From contig JAFEDT010000002.1 of NCBI GenBank assembly GCA_018241445.1, positions 130,855 to 194,854 of the forward strand: 64,000 bases of DNA, in the 5' to 3' direction. The notes beneath the pieces were generated by a model, which was not told the DNA's origin, did not search any database, and saw only the letters and a program-made list of their open reading frames with translations. Within the stretch, counting starts at the first letter, position 1, and each line of letters opens with the position of its first letter. Positions 1 to 10,108 of the stretch are shown here, in pieces. A program made the position numbers and the translations under genes. This stretch comes from Pseudomonadota bacterium. GTDB taxonomy: Bacteria > Pseudomonadota > Gammaproteobacteria > Steroidobacterales > Steroidobacteraceae.

Positions 1-166
1 CCGACAGGGCCTGCGGCCGCGACTCGCGCGCCGCCAGCCGGTTGGCGTTGGCCTGGCGGATCACCGGGTCGCTGTGCACGGCGTCATCGAATACGCCCAC
101 CAGGTCCTTGGCGGGCAGCGCCGCCGGCAACACCGAGAGCAGCAGGCAGGTCAGGAGGCCACGCAT
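1..166 (-). CDS. tolC: TolC-family outer membrane efflux protein, N-terminal fragment
   Basis: Only the first 55 codons lie in the window; the gene runs off the left edge. The start at 166 gives a hydrophobic signal peptide (about residues 3-18, LLTCLLLSVLPAALP) followed by DLVGVFDDAVHSDP, the usual mature N-terminus of TolC-type outer membrane channels (aspartate-leucine, then a short helix ending in DP). TolC trimers form the exit duct of tripartite efflux pumps and type I secretion systems. The start lies 9 bases after the stop of the upstream methyltransferase gene, so the two are probably one transcript. Family assignment is good; the exact TolC subtype cannot be judged from this fragment. 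Confidence 0.8.
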   Translation of the reverse strand, partial: MRGLLTCLLLSVLPAALPAKDLVGVFDDAVHSDPVIRQANANRLAARESRPQALS

Positions 167-175
167 CTCCCGTGC

Positions 176-823
176 CTAGAAGCGGAAGCGCGGCGGCTGC
201 GCCGCGTTCACCAGCGGGTCGATCACCGTCTCGAACAGGCCCGCGGAGTCGAAGCGGGTGCCGCTGCGACGCACCAGCCGGGCCTCCATGGCCGGCGCCG
301 CGCCAACCACGATGAACAGGCGCCCGCCGTCAGCCAGCAGGCGCTCGAAACGCGGATCGTAGACCGGCAGGGAACCGGTAACGGCGATGGCGTCGTACTG
401 CTGCGTACCCTGTTGCAGCAGGGCGTCCGCCTCCATCACCTCGATGTCTGTCAGTCCGAGCCGGGCCAGGTTGGCGCGTGCCTGCGCGGCGAGGTCCGCG
501 AAGATTTCCAGCGAGCGCACCTGCGCCGAGAGTGCCCGCAGGCAGGCTGTCACAAAGCCCGTGCCGGTACCGATCTCCAGCACCCGCTCGCCGCCCTGCA
601 GCTCCAGGGCCTGCAACAGGCGCCCGGCGACGCTGGGCCGCAGCATGTGCTGGCCATGCGGCAGCGGCACCTCCGCATCGGCGTAGGCATAGCAGTCCTC
701 GCCCGGCGGTACGAAGGCCTCGCGCGCAATACCGCCCATGGCCGCCAGCACCCGCGCGTCCAGCACGTCCCAGGCGCGCACCTGCTGCTCGATCATCTGT
801 ACACGGGCTGCTGTGGTGTGCAT
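176..823 (-). CDS. Protein-L-isoaspartate O-methyltransferase family protein
   Basis: A 215-residue class I SAM-dependent methyltransferase. The SAM-binding motif I LEIGTGTG is at residues 82-89, and the N-terminal helix (residues 1-40, ending REAFVPP) is typical of the PCMT family, whose classical members repair isoaspartyl residues in aged proteins. Where E. coli Pcm has the catalytic GQTISQP segment, this protein has GQHMLRP (residues 57-63), so the usual Thr/Ser pocket is missing. It may therefore be one of the divergent PCMT-like proteins often encoded next to tolC, with an unproven substrate. It precedes tolC by 9 bases and is divergent from the GGDEF/EAL gene across a 210-bp spacer. 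Confidence 0.85.
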   Translation of the reverse strand: MHTTAARVQMIEQQVRAWDVLDARVLAAMGGIAREAFVPPGEDCYAYADAEVPLPHGQHMLRPSVAGRLLQALELQGGERVLEIGTGTGFVTACLRALSAQVRSLEIFADLAAQARANLARLGLTDIEVMEADALLQQGTQQYDAIAVTGSLPVYDPRFERLLADGGRLFIVVGAAPAMEARLVRRSGTRFDSAGLFETVIDPLVNAAQPPRFRF

Positions 824-1033
824 GGGCTCCTGGGCTCCGATTCGACTTATTCACCCGGCGGTTTGCGGGTGCGCGAAAAGGTACGGGTTTTGCCCGGCCC
901 TGCCAAGCCGACCTGCGACGAGATATGGTGAAAAGCCGACGGGCCGAGGGTCAGCGTGCGTTATGCTTGGCCCGACCGTTGAATCCGCGCCGGCACGAGA
1001 AGTCAAACCAGAGTGCCGGGAGTAAAGAGATAA

Positions 1034-3331
1034 ATGTCGATACTCGGCCTGTTGTGCCTCCTGTTTGCGCTGGTCGCGGCGTTGGCACTGGTCTTTTATG
1101 CCCTGCAGCGGCGCGACCTGCGGGCCGTGGCGGACCTGTCGCAGCAGCTGCAGCGCATAGCCATCGGCGGCCGGCTGCCCGGACGCGTGGAACTGGACAG
1201 CGACCGTCCGGAAGTCGCCGCGCTGGCCACGGCGGTCAACCACCTGCTCACCCGCACCCCACCCGCCGTGGACGCCGCGGGAAGCACGCCGCGGCTGTTC
1301 GCGGACCTCGGGGAACGCATCCACGAGGCGGTGCTGGTGCACCGCGACGTCATCCTGTACGCGAACCGGCAGTTCGCGAGTCTGGTTGGCGTCGACCGGG
1401 TCGAGCTGGCCGGACGACGGCTGTCGGACCTGGTGCCGCCGGAATACGCCGAGCTGGTGAGCGATAACATCCGCCGCCGCCTGCGCGGTGAGGACGCAGC
1501 GGAGCGCTTCGAGATCGACGTGGTAGGCCGGGGCGGGCAAGTGACCCGCCTGGAAATCGCCTCCGCTGCGGTCGACTATGACAAGGGGCAGGCGCTGTTG
1601 ATCACCGGCGTTGAAGTCATCCCCACGCAGACCGTCCGGGCCCTGCGCATGAGCGACCCGTCGAGCGCGCCGCAGGTCCTGGCCCTGGACTCCCTCACTG
1701 AAGCGGTCATTGCCACCGACCGTGAGGGGCGCGTCACCTTCATGAACCCCGCGGCCGAAACCCTCACCGGCAGCGCCGCCGCGGCCGCGGTCGGCAAGCG
1801 CCTCGATGAAATCGTGACCCTGGTGGAGGAAAGCGACCGCCGCCTGCTGTCCGACCCGGTGCAGCAGACGCTCAGCGGCGGCGGCGCCGTCAACCTGAGC
1901 CGCCGCGCGATGCTGCTGTCGCGCCCCGATGGCGGCGAGCGCTCCATCGAACTCACCGCCTCGCCGATCCGCAACAGCGCCCACGAGATGGTAGGGGCGG
2001 TGGTGGTGCTGCACGATGTCACGGAGTTGCGCGGCATTGCGCGCCAGATGTCCTACCAGGCCACCCACGATGCCCTCACCGGACTGGTCAACCGCCACGA
2101 GTTCGAGCGTCGCCTGCAGGAGGCCATCGACAGCGGCCACCGCGGCGACGGCCAGCACGTGCTGTGTTACCTGGACCTCGACCGCTTCAAGCTGGTCAAT
2201 GACACCAGCGGCCACCTGGCCGGTGACAGCATGCTGCGCGAGGTCGCCAAGCTGCTGCGCGACGGCGTACGTGACAGCGACACCGTCGGCCGGCTGGGGG
2301 GCGACGAGTTCGGCACGCTGCTGATTGGCTGCCCGCTGGACAAGGCCCGACAGATCGCCGACGACATCTGCCGGGCGGTCGCCGACTACCGCTTCGTGTG
2401 GAAGGACCGGATTTTCAACATCGGCGTGTCGGTGGGCCTGGTGGAGATTTCACGCGAGAGCGGCAATCTCGAGGAGCTGCTGGCCGCGGCCGACACCGCC
2501 TGTTACGTCGCCAAGAAGCAGGGCTCGGGCCGAGTCGCGGTGTACTCGGCGCGCGACGAGGCCCTGGCCCGCCACAGCGGCGAGATCCAGTGGCTGCAGC
2601 GCCTGCAGGGCGCTCTCAAGGAGAACCGCTTCCACCTCTACTACCAGACCATCGTCCCGGCCCATGAGGAAACCGGCGGGCCGGCGCTGGAGGTGCTGGT
2701 GCGCCTGACCGACGAGAACGGCCAGCAGCTGCCGCCCGCGGAATTCATGCGCGCGGCGGAGCGCTACCGGCTGATGGGCCTGGTGGACCGCTGGGTGGTG
2801 CAGACGACCTTCGCCGCCCTGGGTCGCGGAGCGATCCCGGTGCCCGACGGCCGCAGCGTTGCCATCAACATCTCCGGCCAGACACTCGGCGACCTGCAGT
2901 TCCTGGAGTTCGTGGTGGAGTGCCTGGACAGCACCGGCGTCACGCCCACCCAGGTGTGTTTCGAAATCACCGAGAGCGCCGTGATCGCCAACCTGGATCA
3001 CGCGCGCCGTTTCGTCGGCGTGCTGCACGGCATGGGCTGCCAGTTCGCGCTCGACGATTTCGGCTCCGGCCTCGGGGCCTTCTCCAACCTCAAGAACCTG
3101 CCGCTCGACTACCTCAAGATCGACGGTTCGTTCATGCGCAACCTGGAACGTGACACGGTCAACCAGGCCATGGTGACGGCGATGATCAAACTGGCGCGCA
3201 CGCTGAACTTCAAGGTGATTGCCGAACAGGTCGAGGACAACGCCTCGGCGGATGCCGCGCGACGGCTGGGCTTCGACTACCTGCAGGGCTTTGCGATCAG
3301 CCGGCCGCAGCCCCTGCCGCTCGCGGCCTGA
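1034..3331 (+). CDS. PAS-GGDEF-EAL membrane-associated cyclic-di-GMP signalling protein
   Basis: A 765-residue regulator. Order: one N-terminal transmembrane helix (about 3-24), a short HAMP-like linker, two PAS-type domains (about 90-200 and 210-330), a GGDEF domain (about 340-510) and an EAL domain (about 522-760). GGDEF is intact at residues 422-426, so diguanylate cyclase activity is plausible. The EAL signature reads EVL at 553-555, a variant found in active phosphodiesterases; the downstream metal and catalytic motifs EITES, DDFGSG (674-679), KIDGSF and AEQVED are kept. Both making and breaking c-di-GMP are therefore possible, gated by PAS signals. The start is preceded by a purine-rich GGGAGTAAAGAG. 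No neighbouring gene suggests the output. Confidence 0.93.
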   Translation: MSILGLLCLLFALVAALALVFYALQRRDLRAVADLSQQLQRIAIGGRLPGRVELDSDRPEVAALATAVNHLLTRTPPAVDAAGSTPRLFADLGERIHEAVLVHRDVILYANRQFASLVGVDRVELAGRRLSDLVPPEYAELVSDNIRRRLRGEDAAERFEIDVVGRGGQVTRLEIASAAVDYDKGQALLITGVEVIPTQTVRALRMSDPSSAPQVLALDSLTEAVIATDREGRVTFMNPAAETLTGSAAAAAVGKRLDEIVTLVEESDRRLLSDPVQQTLSGGGAVNLSRRAMLLSRPDGGERSIELTASPIRNSAHEMVGAVVVLHDVTELRGIARQMSYQATHDALTGLVNRHEFERRLQEAIDSGHRGDGQHVLCYLDLDRFKLVNDTSGHLAGDSMLREVAKLLRDGVRDSDTVGRLGGDEFGTLLIGCPLDKARQIADDICRAVADYRFVWKDRIFNIGVSVGLVEISRESGNLEELLAAADTACYVAKKQGSGRVAVYSARDEALARHSGEIQWLQRLQGALKENRFHLYYQTIVPAHEETGGPALEVLVRLTDENGQQLPPAEFMRAAERYRLMGLVDRWVVQTTFAALGRGAIPVPDGRSVAINISGQTLGDLQFLEFVVECLDSTGVTPTQVCFEITESAVIANLDHARRFVGVLHGMGCQFALDDFGSGLGAFSNLKNLPLDYLKIDGSFMRNLERDTVNQAMVTAMIKLARTLNFKVIAEQVEDNASADAARRLGFDYLQGFAISRPQPLPLAA

Positions 3332-3551
3332 ACGTATTGCGCATGACACGCAAACCCCGCAGGGCTGCCCAGGGCATCCCGCCCCGTCCGTGCCGCCGGC
3401 CCTGGCGCCCGCCGCGCTGGAGTGCGAACGTGCCGCTGCGCTGCCTGCGCCGCAGTCCGCGGCGGCATGGCCACAAGACCGACAGCGCCCGCCCCCTGTC
3501 CTGCGGCAGCCCGGCGCGCGCGGCGCCCTGCTGGAGATAGAGGGGCGGACA

Positions 3552-3654
3552 CGCGGGAGAGAAGTTTCTTACGGGGGCGTGCGAGGCATGGACGCCGAGC
3601 CGCAGCCCCCATGGACGGGTTCACGGCGGCCCCGGAAGGAACTTCTCTTTCGCG
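3552..3654. repeat. Long imperfect inverted repeat in the 3332-3669 intergenic gap
   Basis: The 338-bp gap between the GGDEF/EAL gene and the small zinc-finger gene shows no convincing gene. It contains two arms of about 26-27 bases (3552-3578 and 3629-3654) that are reverse complements except for a few positions; the shared core is GAGAAGTT(T/C)CTT. The loop is about 50 bases and carries CATGGACG twice. Since the flanking genes converge here, it may act as a bidirectional terminator or be a decayed miniature element; the sequence does not decide between them. Confidence 0.6.
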
Positions 3655-3669
3655 GGGCCGCCCGACAAT

Positions 3670-3867
3670 CTACTTGACGAGGGTGTATTCGGCGCTGCAG
3701 TAGGGACACTTGGCCCACCCCTCGTCCTCGATCGGCAAGTACACGCGCGGATGCGAGTTCCACAGGTACATCTGCGGCATGGGACAGCACAGCGGCAGGT
3801 CCTCGGGGCCGACCTGGTACTGATTCTGGGTATTGGGCTCGATGAGAGGTTTGGCCGTGGCAACCAT
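3670..3867 (-). CDS. Small CHCC-type zinc-finger protein
   Basis: A 65-residue protein with putative zinc ligands Cys27/Cys28, His39 and the CPYC pair Cys54/Cys57. This fits the CHCC zinc-finger domain family (the fold shared with the mitochondrial complex I subunit NDUFS6). Such short proteins are widespread in Proteobacteria, usually annotated as zinc-finger domain-containing protein, without a settled function. It lies 16 bases downstream of the glnE stop on the same strand order (its start is at 3867, glnE ends at 3884), so it probably shares the glnE transcript. Confidence 0.85.
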   Translation of the reverse strand: MVATAKPLIEPNTQNQYQVGPEDLPLCCPMPQMYLWNSHPRVYLPIEDEGWAKCPYCSAEYTLVK

Positions 3868-3883
3868 GTGAGGGGACTGCTCG

Positions 3884-6766
3884 TTATAGGGGAACCGGCG
3901 TGATTATAGCCGCCCTGTCCTCCCCGCCGGCCGCTCCCATGGTCGCCTCCCACAGCGCCGTTACCGCGGCGCGCACCGCGGCAAAGGGCGCCCCCTCCAC
4001 CAGCGCCGGCGCGCCGTCCAGCGACAGACGGTGGGTGGCGGCCCGGTAGGCCCGGTAGGCGCCCGTCAGCACATCGACGCTCGCCTGCGGCACCAGGTCC
4101 GCGGACGCCACCGACTCCAGCTGCCGGATCGTATCGGAGAACATAGCCACCGGCGGATATTCCCCCGCCCAGCGCAGCGCCCAGTACTGCGCCAGAAACT
4201 CGATGTCGGCGATGCCGCCGGCGTCCTGCTTGATATCAAACTGCGCTCCTGTGCCGCGCGACAGCTCGCGGCGCATGCGCTCGCGCATGCTGCGCACCTC
4301 CTGGCGCAGCGTGTCGCGCCGCACGTGGTAGCACAGCACGTCCATGCGCACCGCCTCGAAGCGCTCGCGCAGCGCCACGCTGCCCGCCACCGCGCGCGCA
4401 TGCAGCAGCGCCTGGTGCTCCCAGGTCCAGGCCTCGCGGCGCTGATACTCGGCGAAGGCGCCGATGTTGGTGACCAGGAAGCCGCCCTTGCCGCTGGGGC
4501 GCAGGCGTACGTCGACCTCGTACAGCCGGCCGGCGGCGGAATGCACGGTGAGCAGGTGCACGATGCGCTGCGCCAGGCGCACGAAGAACACCTGGTTGTC
4601 CAGCGGGCGCGCGCCGTCGGTCTCCTGCACCTCTCCCTGCGAGTCGTGCAGGAATACCAGGTCCAGGTCCGAGGAATAGCCCAGCTCCATACCACCCAGC
4701 TTGCCGTAGCCGAGCGCGCAGATATTCACGGGCTGGCGCACACCACCCGGGGTGTCGCTGCACATCGGCACGCCGAACTGCCCGGTGATCTGCCGCCAGG
4801 CGAACTGCATGGCCTGCTCGACGATCAGCTCGGCGATGTCGGTGAGGCGGTCGCTGACCTGCATCAGTGGCAGCAGGCCGGTCAGGTCCGCCACCGCCAC
4901 GCGGAACAGCGCCGCGGTCTGGAACTGCCGCAGGATCTCCACCTGGCGCTCCGGATCACTGTCATCGAGCTGCTCCAGCCGCAGCGCCAGCTCCTGCGCC
5001 AGCTCCGCACGCCGCGGCAGCTGCGTCAGCAGCCGCTCGTCAATCAATTCGTCCAGCAACAGCGGGTGGGCGGCGATCTGCGCCGCCAGGAAATCACCGT
5101 GGCGGCAGACCTCCACCAGGCGTGCGCGCGCCGCGCCGTTCTCCTGCAGCAGGGCGAAATAGGCGGAGCGCTTGCCGGTGGCCTCCAGGATCGACAACAC
5201 GCGCCGCAGCACCGGCAGCTGTGCGCCGCCGGCGGCGATGTCGGTCAGCAGCGCCGGCAGCAGCGCCTGCAGGCGGCGGCGCCCGGACTCATCCAGGCGG
5301 CGCACTGCGGCGCTGGCGCGCAGCTCCAGCACCAGCCGCGCCGCTTCCGCGCTGTCGGTGAATCCCGCAGCAGACAGCGCCTGCACCAGCGCGGCGCTCT
5401 CCGCCTCGCTTTCCCAGAAACGGCCGAGGTCGATGGCGGGCCCGCCGCGCTCCGGCGTACCGCCGGCGAAGATCACCCGGTGAAAGTGCTGCGCAACGCG
5501 TGCGCGCTGCTGTTGCAGTGCCTGGGCCAGCTCTTGCCAGTCGGCACAGCCCATGGCGGACGCCAGGCGTTCGCGCGCCAGCGCATCTGCCGCGGGCGGC
5601 AGGCGGTGGACCTGTGTGTCGCCGAGCATCTGCAGCCGGTTCTCGAGGCGGCGCAGGAACACGTAGGCCTCGCGCAGCTCCTGCGTGGCCTGTGGCGGCA
5701 GCAGCCGTGTCTCCTGCAGGCGCGCCAGTGCGGCAAACAGCGACGGCGTCTGCAGCCGCTGGTCACGGCCGCCGCGGGTGAGCTGCAGGGCCTGGACGAC
5801 GAACTCTATCTCGCGGATGCCACCCGGACCCAGTTTGACGTCATCGGCCAGTTCACGGCGCTGCACTTCCCGTTCGATCAGCGCCTTCATCTCGCGCAGG
5901 CTCTCGAACACGCCATAGTCCAGGTAGCGCCGGTAAACGAAAGGCCGCACGGCAGCGGCGGCGACCTGCGCGTAGTGCTCCGGCGCGGTGATGGCGCGCG
6001 CCTTGACGTAGGCGTAACGCTCCCAGTCGCGTCCGTGGCGCGGCAGGTAGTCCTCGAAGGAGGCGAAGCTGGCGACCAGCGGCCCGGAATCCCCGAAGGG
6101 CCGCAGCCGCAGGTCCACCCGCAGCACGAAGCCCTCCGCGGTCGGTGTCTCCAGCAGCCGCACCAGGGACTGCCCCAGTCGCGTGAAGAACTCCTCGTTG
6201 GCGATGCTGCGCCCGCCATCGGTGTCGCCGTGCTCGGGAAACAGCAGCACCAGGTCGACGTCGGAGGAGAAATTGAGTTCGCCGCCACCGAGCTTGCCCA
6301 TGGCCACCACCACCAGCGGCTGCACTTCGCCGGCGGGCGAGCGCGGCTCGCCGTAGCGCTCGACCAGTTCGGCGCGGGCCATGGTCAGTGCGGCGACGAT
6401 GGCTGCGTCGGCGAACGCGGAGAGTTCCGTGAGAGTCGCGGTCAGATCCGCCCAGCCGGCGAGGTCGCGCCAGGCGATGCGCACCATCTCGCGGCGGCGC
6501 CAGCGCCGCAACCCCGCCAGTGCCTGCGCCGCATCGCCGATCGCGGCGGTGGCGCGACCCGCGTAGTCGCTGGCCGCCAGCGGCCGCAGCAGTTCGCCTC
6601 CTGCCAGCAGGACGGGCAGCAGCGACGGATCACGGGTGCAGGACTGGGCCAGAAAGTCGCTCGCGGCCAGCACCCGCGGCAGGGACTCACGGATCGGCGC
6701 CGGCGCCTGCTGCAACGCCGCCCACGCGGGCGGTTGCGCCTCCAGTGCCTCCAGCGCGCGGGCCAC
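3884..6766 (-). CDS. glnE: Bifunctional glutamine synthetase adenylyltransferase / adenylyl-removing enzyme
   Basis: GlnE adds AMP to glutamine synthetase under nitrogen excess and removes it under limitation, taking its signal from PII protein. The 960-residue length matches the family (about 950). Two nucleotidyltransferase halves are visible: GKLGGGELNFSSDVDL near residue 160 (adenylyl-removing half) and GKLGGMELGYSSDLDL near residue 690 (adenylylating half). The start used is GTG at 6766. The frame stays open upstream into the end of the preceding lipoprotein gene, so the true start could be slightly farther out. The out-of-frame ATG at 6786 is not the start. Confidence 0.95.
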   Translation of the reverse strand: MARALEALEAQPPAWAALQQAPAPIRESLPRVLAASDFLAQSCTRDPSLLPVLLAGGELLRPLAASDYAGRATAAIGDAAQALAGLRRWRRREMVRIAWRDLAGWADLTATLTELSAFADAAIVAALTMARAELVERYGEPRSPAGEVQPLVVVAMGKLGGGELNFSSDVDLVLLFPEHGDTDGGRSIANEEFFTRLGQSLVRLLETPTAEGFVLRVDLRLRPFGDSGPLVASFASFEDYLPRHGRDWERYAYVKARAITAPEHYAQVAAAAVRPFVYRRYLDYGVFESLREMKALIEREVQRRELADDVKLGPGGIREIEFVVQALQLTRGGRDQRLQTPSLFAALARLQETRLLPPQATQELREAYVFLRRLENRLQMLGDTQVHRLPPAADALARERLASAMGCADWQELAQALQQQRARVAQHFHRVIFAGGTPERGGPAIDLGRFWESEAESAALVQALSAAGFTDSAEAARLVLELRASAAVRRLDESGRRRLQALLPALLTDIAAGGAQLPVLRRVLSILEATGKRSAYFALLQENGAARARLVEVCRHGDFLAAQIAAHPLLLDELIDERLLTQLPRRAELAQELALRLEQLDDSDPERQVEILRQFQTAALFRVAVADLTGLLPLMQVSDRLTDIAELIVEQAMQFAWRQITGQFGVPMCSDTPGGVRQPVNICALGYGKLGGMELGYSSDLDLVFLHDSQGEVQETDGARPLDNQVFFVRLAQRIVHLLTVHSAAGRLYEVDVRLRPSGKGGFLVTNIGAFAEYQRREAWTWEHQALLHARAVAGSVALRERFEAVRMDVLCYHVRRDTLRQEVRSMRERMRRELSRGTGAQFDIKQDAGGIADIEFLAQYWALRWAGEYPPVAMFSDTIRQLESVASADLVPQASVDVLTGAYRAYRAATHRLSLDGAPALVEGAPFAAVRAAVTALWEATMGAAGGEDRAAIITPVPL

Positions 6767-6822
6767 CAGGCGGGCCAGTTCGCCATCCGGCCGTAGTGCC
6801 GACGGGGCTGCGCCCCCCGCGG

Positions 6823-7701
6823 TCAGTTCCAGACGTTGCCCCCGAGGTCGTGGACGCTGGAGTTGTCGAGGCGGCGACTCAGGCCACGGAAACGGGAGGA
6901 AGTGGCGTAGACCTGCGCGCCATCGGTGGCCTCGATGGATCCCGCATCACCCTCGATCTGGCTGTTGTCGATGTGCACGTTGGCCGCGCGCGCCAGGATT
7001 CCGAAGCCGGCGGCGCTGATGTGACTGTTGGTGATGTGGATTTCGCAGCCGTCCTCGGCACTCACGGCGTCGCCGTCGAATACCAGGTTGCGGTTGTCGA
7101 TGTGCAACAGCCGCGCGCCCTGGCACACGATCGGATCATGGCGACGCTCCACGGCGGCGCTGGTGACCGCGGTCGCGGGTGGGTGCTGGCGTGAGGAGGT
7201 CCCCGAGGGCCCCGCTGCACTCTCGATGCTGTAACCGGGGCCGCTCTCGATGATGCGGCCGCCTGTCTGCGGCACCGCGCGGACGCGGGCCATACCGGTA
7301 CGATCCGGCGCCTCGCTGCCGCCAGCCTCTGGCAGGGGTGCCGCAGTGGATTGCGCAGCCGCGGCGGTCCCGGCTGGCGCGACAGTGGCCACCGTGGGCG
7401 GGGAACCCGCGGCAGGCCCCCCGTCCGCGCGTGCGACCGCCCCGCCCGCATCAGGCGGGGCCGCCGCTTGCGGCATCGCAGCAAGCTGGTCCGCCCGGAT
7501 CACCTGCAGCGCGCCGCTGTCGCGCCGGCGCACCGTGAAAGTGCCGTCCCGGGCGCTGCTGGCGACGATCTCCAGGTTGGGATTGCGCTCCAGGGCCGCG
7601 CGCGCCCAGGACATCTCGCCACGGCCCTCGTGGCCGCAGGCACCCAACGTGAGGGTGATCGTTGCCGCTGCCGCAAGGCAGCCGAAGCGCAGCACGGACA
7701 T
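6823..7701 (-). CDS. Putative lipoprotein with C-terminal beta-helix-like repeats
   Basis: A 292-residue protein. The start at 7701 was chosen because a strong AGGAGG sits just upstream; a longer reading to 7794 would run through a dispersed repeat. The N-terminus is a lipoprotein signal ending LTLGAC, so lipidation at that Cys is expected. The middle is Pro/Ala-rich and likely disordered. The C-terminal about 100 residues show short repeated strands (IHITNSHISA, VHIDNSQIEG, VYATSSRFRG) resembling a right-handed parallel beta-helix. No known function is recognised. It ends about 56 bases before glnE begins and may be co-transcribed with it. Confidence 0.75.
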   Translation of the reverse strand: MSVLRFGCLAAAATITLTLGACGHEGRGEMSWARAALERNPNLEIVASSARDGTFTVRRRDSGALQVIRADQLAAMPQAAAPPDAGGAVARADGGPAAGSPPTVATVAPAGTAAAAQSTAAPLPEAGGSEAPDRTGMARVRAVPQTGGRIIESGPGYSIESAAGPSGTSSRQHPPATAVTSAAVERRHDPIVCQGARLLHIDNRNLVFDGDAVSAEDGCEIHITNSHISAAGFGILARAANVHIDNSQIEGDAGSIEATDGAQVYATSSRFRGLSRRLDNSSVHDLGGNVWN

Positions 7702-7779
7702 GGTGAGCCTCCTCAGTCCCCCGTGAAGATAGCGCCTGGCGACAAAAGACGCACCTGCCCTGGGGCTTGCGCTCCCCCA

Positions 7780-7853
7780 GCCGGCAAAAACCACGCTTTT
7801 TGCCGGCGGGAATCGAAGTGATGTCCGCGGAAATCGCTTCCTGCGATTTCCGC
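7780..7853. repeat. Two-hairpin dispersed intergenic element, copy 1
   Basis: A 74-bp element. Hairpin 1 pairs 7780-7790 (GCCGGCAAAAA) with 7797-7807, a perfect 11-bp stem with a 6-nt loop. After a 19-nt linker, hairpin 2 pairs 7827-7837 (GCGGAAATCGC) with 7843-7853, again 11 bp, with loop TTCCT. Copy 2 at 16070-16143 has the same lengths, with paired substitutions that keep both stems. It lies between the groEL terminator and the lipoprotein gene start. It looks REP/BIME-like but matches no family I can name. Confidence 0.85.
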
Positions 7854-7858
7854 CAAAT

Positions 7859-7888
7859 AAAAAAACAGGCCCCGGTTAAGGGGCCTGT
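7859..7888 (-). terminator. Rho-independent terminator downstream of groEL
   Basis: On the minus strand a 9-bp stem ACAGGCCCC/GGGGCCTGT (7888-7880 with 7873-7865) with a 6-nt loop is followed directly by a run of seven T. It should end groESL transcription about 150 bases after the groEL stop. The stretch 7889-8036 between stop and terminator holds a second weaker hairpin (GCGGAA...TTCCGC, about 7897-7920) and no tRNA or reading frame that I can support; it could be a long 3' UTR. Confidence 0.85.
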
Positions 7889-8036
7889 AAGCATTGCGCG
7901 GAATAGGGGGTCTTGTTCCGCGTCTTTGGGGGTCTGCGCCCGACTGGCGTCGGCCACTGACCCTTAACTGTTATGTAAAGGCTACCGTCTGATCAATTCA
8001 GAATCGATACCTCTTTAGAGGGGCCTATAAGTCACC

Positions 8037-9976
<1,940 letters not shown>

Positions 9977-10036
9977 GGTGAACGCTCCTTGAAATTTTAA
10001 TGAGTGGTAAAAAGGGTTTATCGTCCCCGATGGTTG

Positions 10037-10063
10037 TTAGCACTCACCGGGCACGGCTGCTAA
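10037..10063 (-). promoter_or_regulatory. CIRCE-like operator upstream of groES
   Basis: The plus strand reads TTAGCACTC (10037-10045), a 9-base spacer, then GGCTGCTAA (10055-10063). The CIRCE consensus is TTAGCACTC-N9-GAGTGCTAA, the binding site of the HrcA repressor, so the first arm is perfect and the second differs at two positions. It sits between the promoter and the groES start. hrcA itself is not in the window. Confidence 0.75.
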
Positions 10064-10065
10064 TG

Positions 10066-10091
10066 ATAGGGAGCAGCCTCGCAAATTCAAG
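10066..10091 (-). promoter_or_regulatory. Heat-shock (sigma-32-type) promoter of groESL
   Basis: On the minus strand CTTGAA (10091-10086) and CCCTAT (10071-10066) are separated by 14 bases, close to the sigma-32 consensus CTTGAA-N13/14-CCCCAT. The same DNA also reads as a sigma-70 pair, TTGAAT and TATCAT with 16 bases between. The expected start of transcription falls in or at the edge of the CIRCE-like operator. The promoter ends 18 bases before the start of the divergent dsbD-like gene. Confidence 0.65.
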
Positions 10092-10108
10092 GTGGACGGG
10101 GTGTTTTT

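Noticed and set aside
4031..6796. 921-residue open frame on the plus strand
   Set aside because: It is the antisense of glnE, kept open by high GC; composition is His/Gln/Arg-rich and no domain is visible.
7889..8036. Possible tRNA between groEL and its terminator
   Set aside because: No cloverleaf with a proper T-loop or acceptor stem could be formed.
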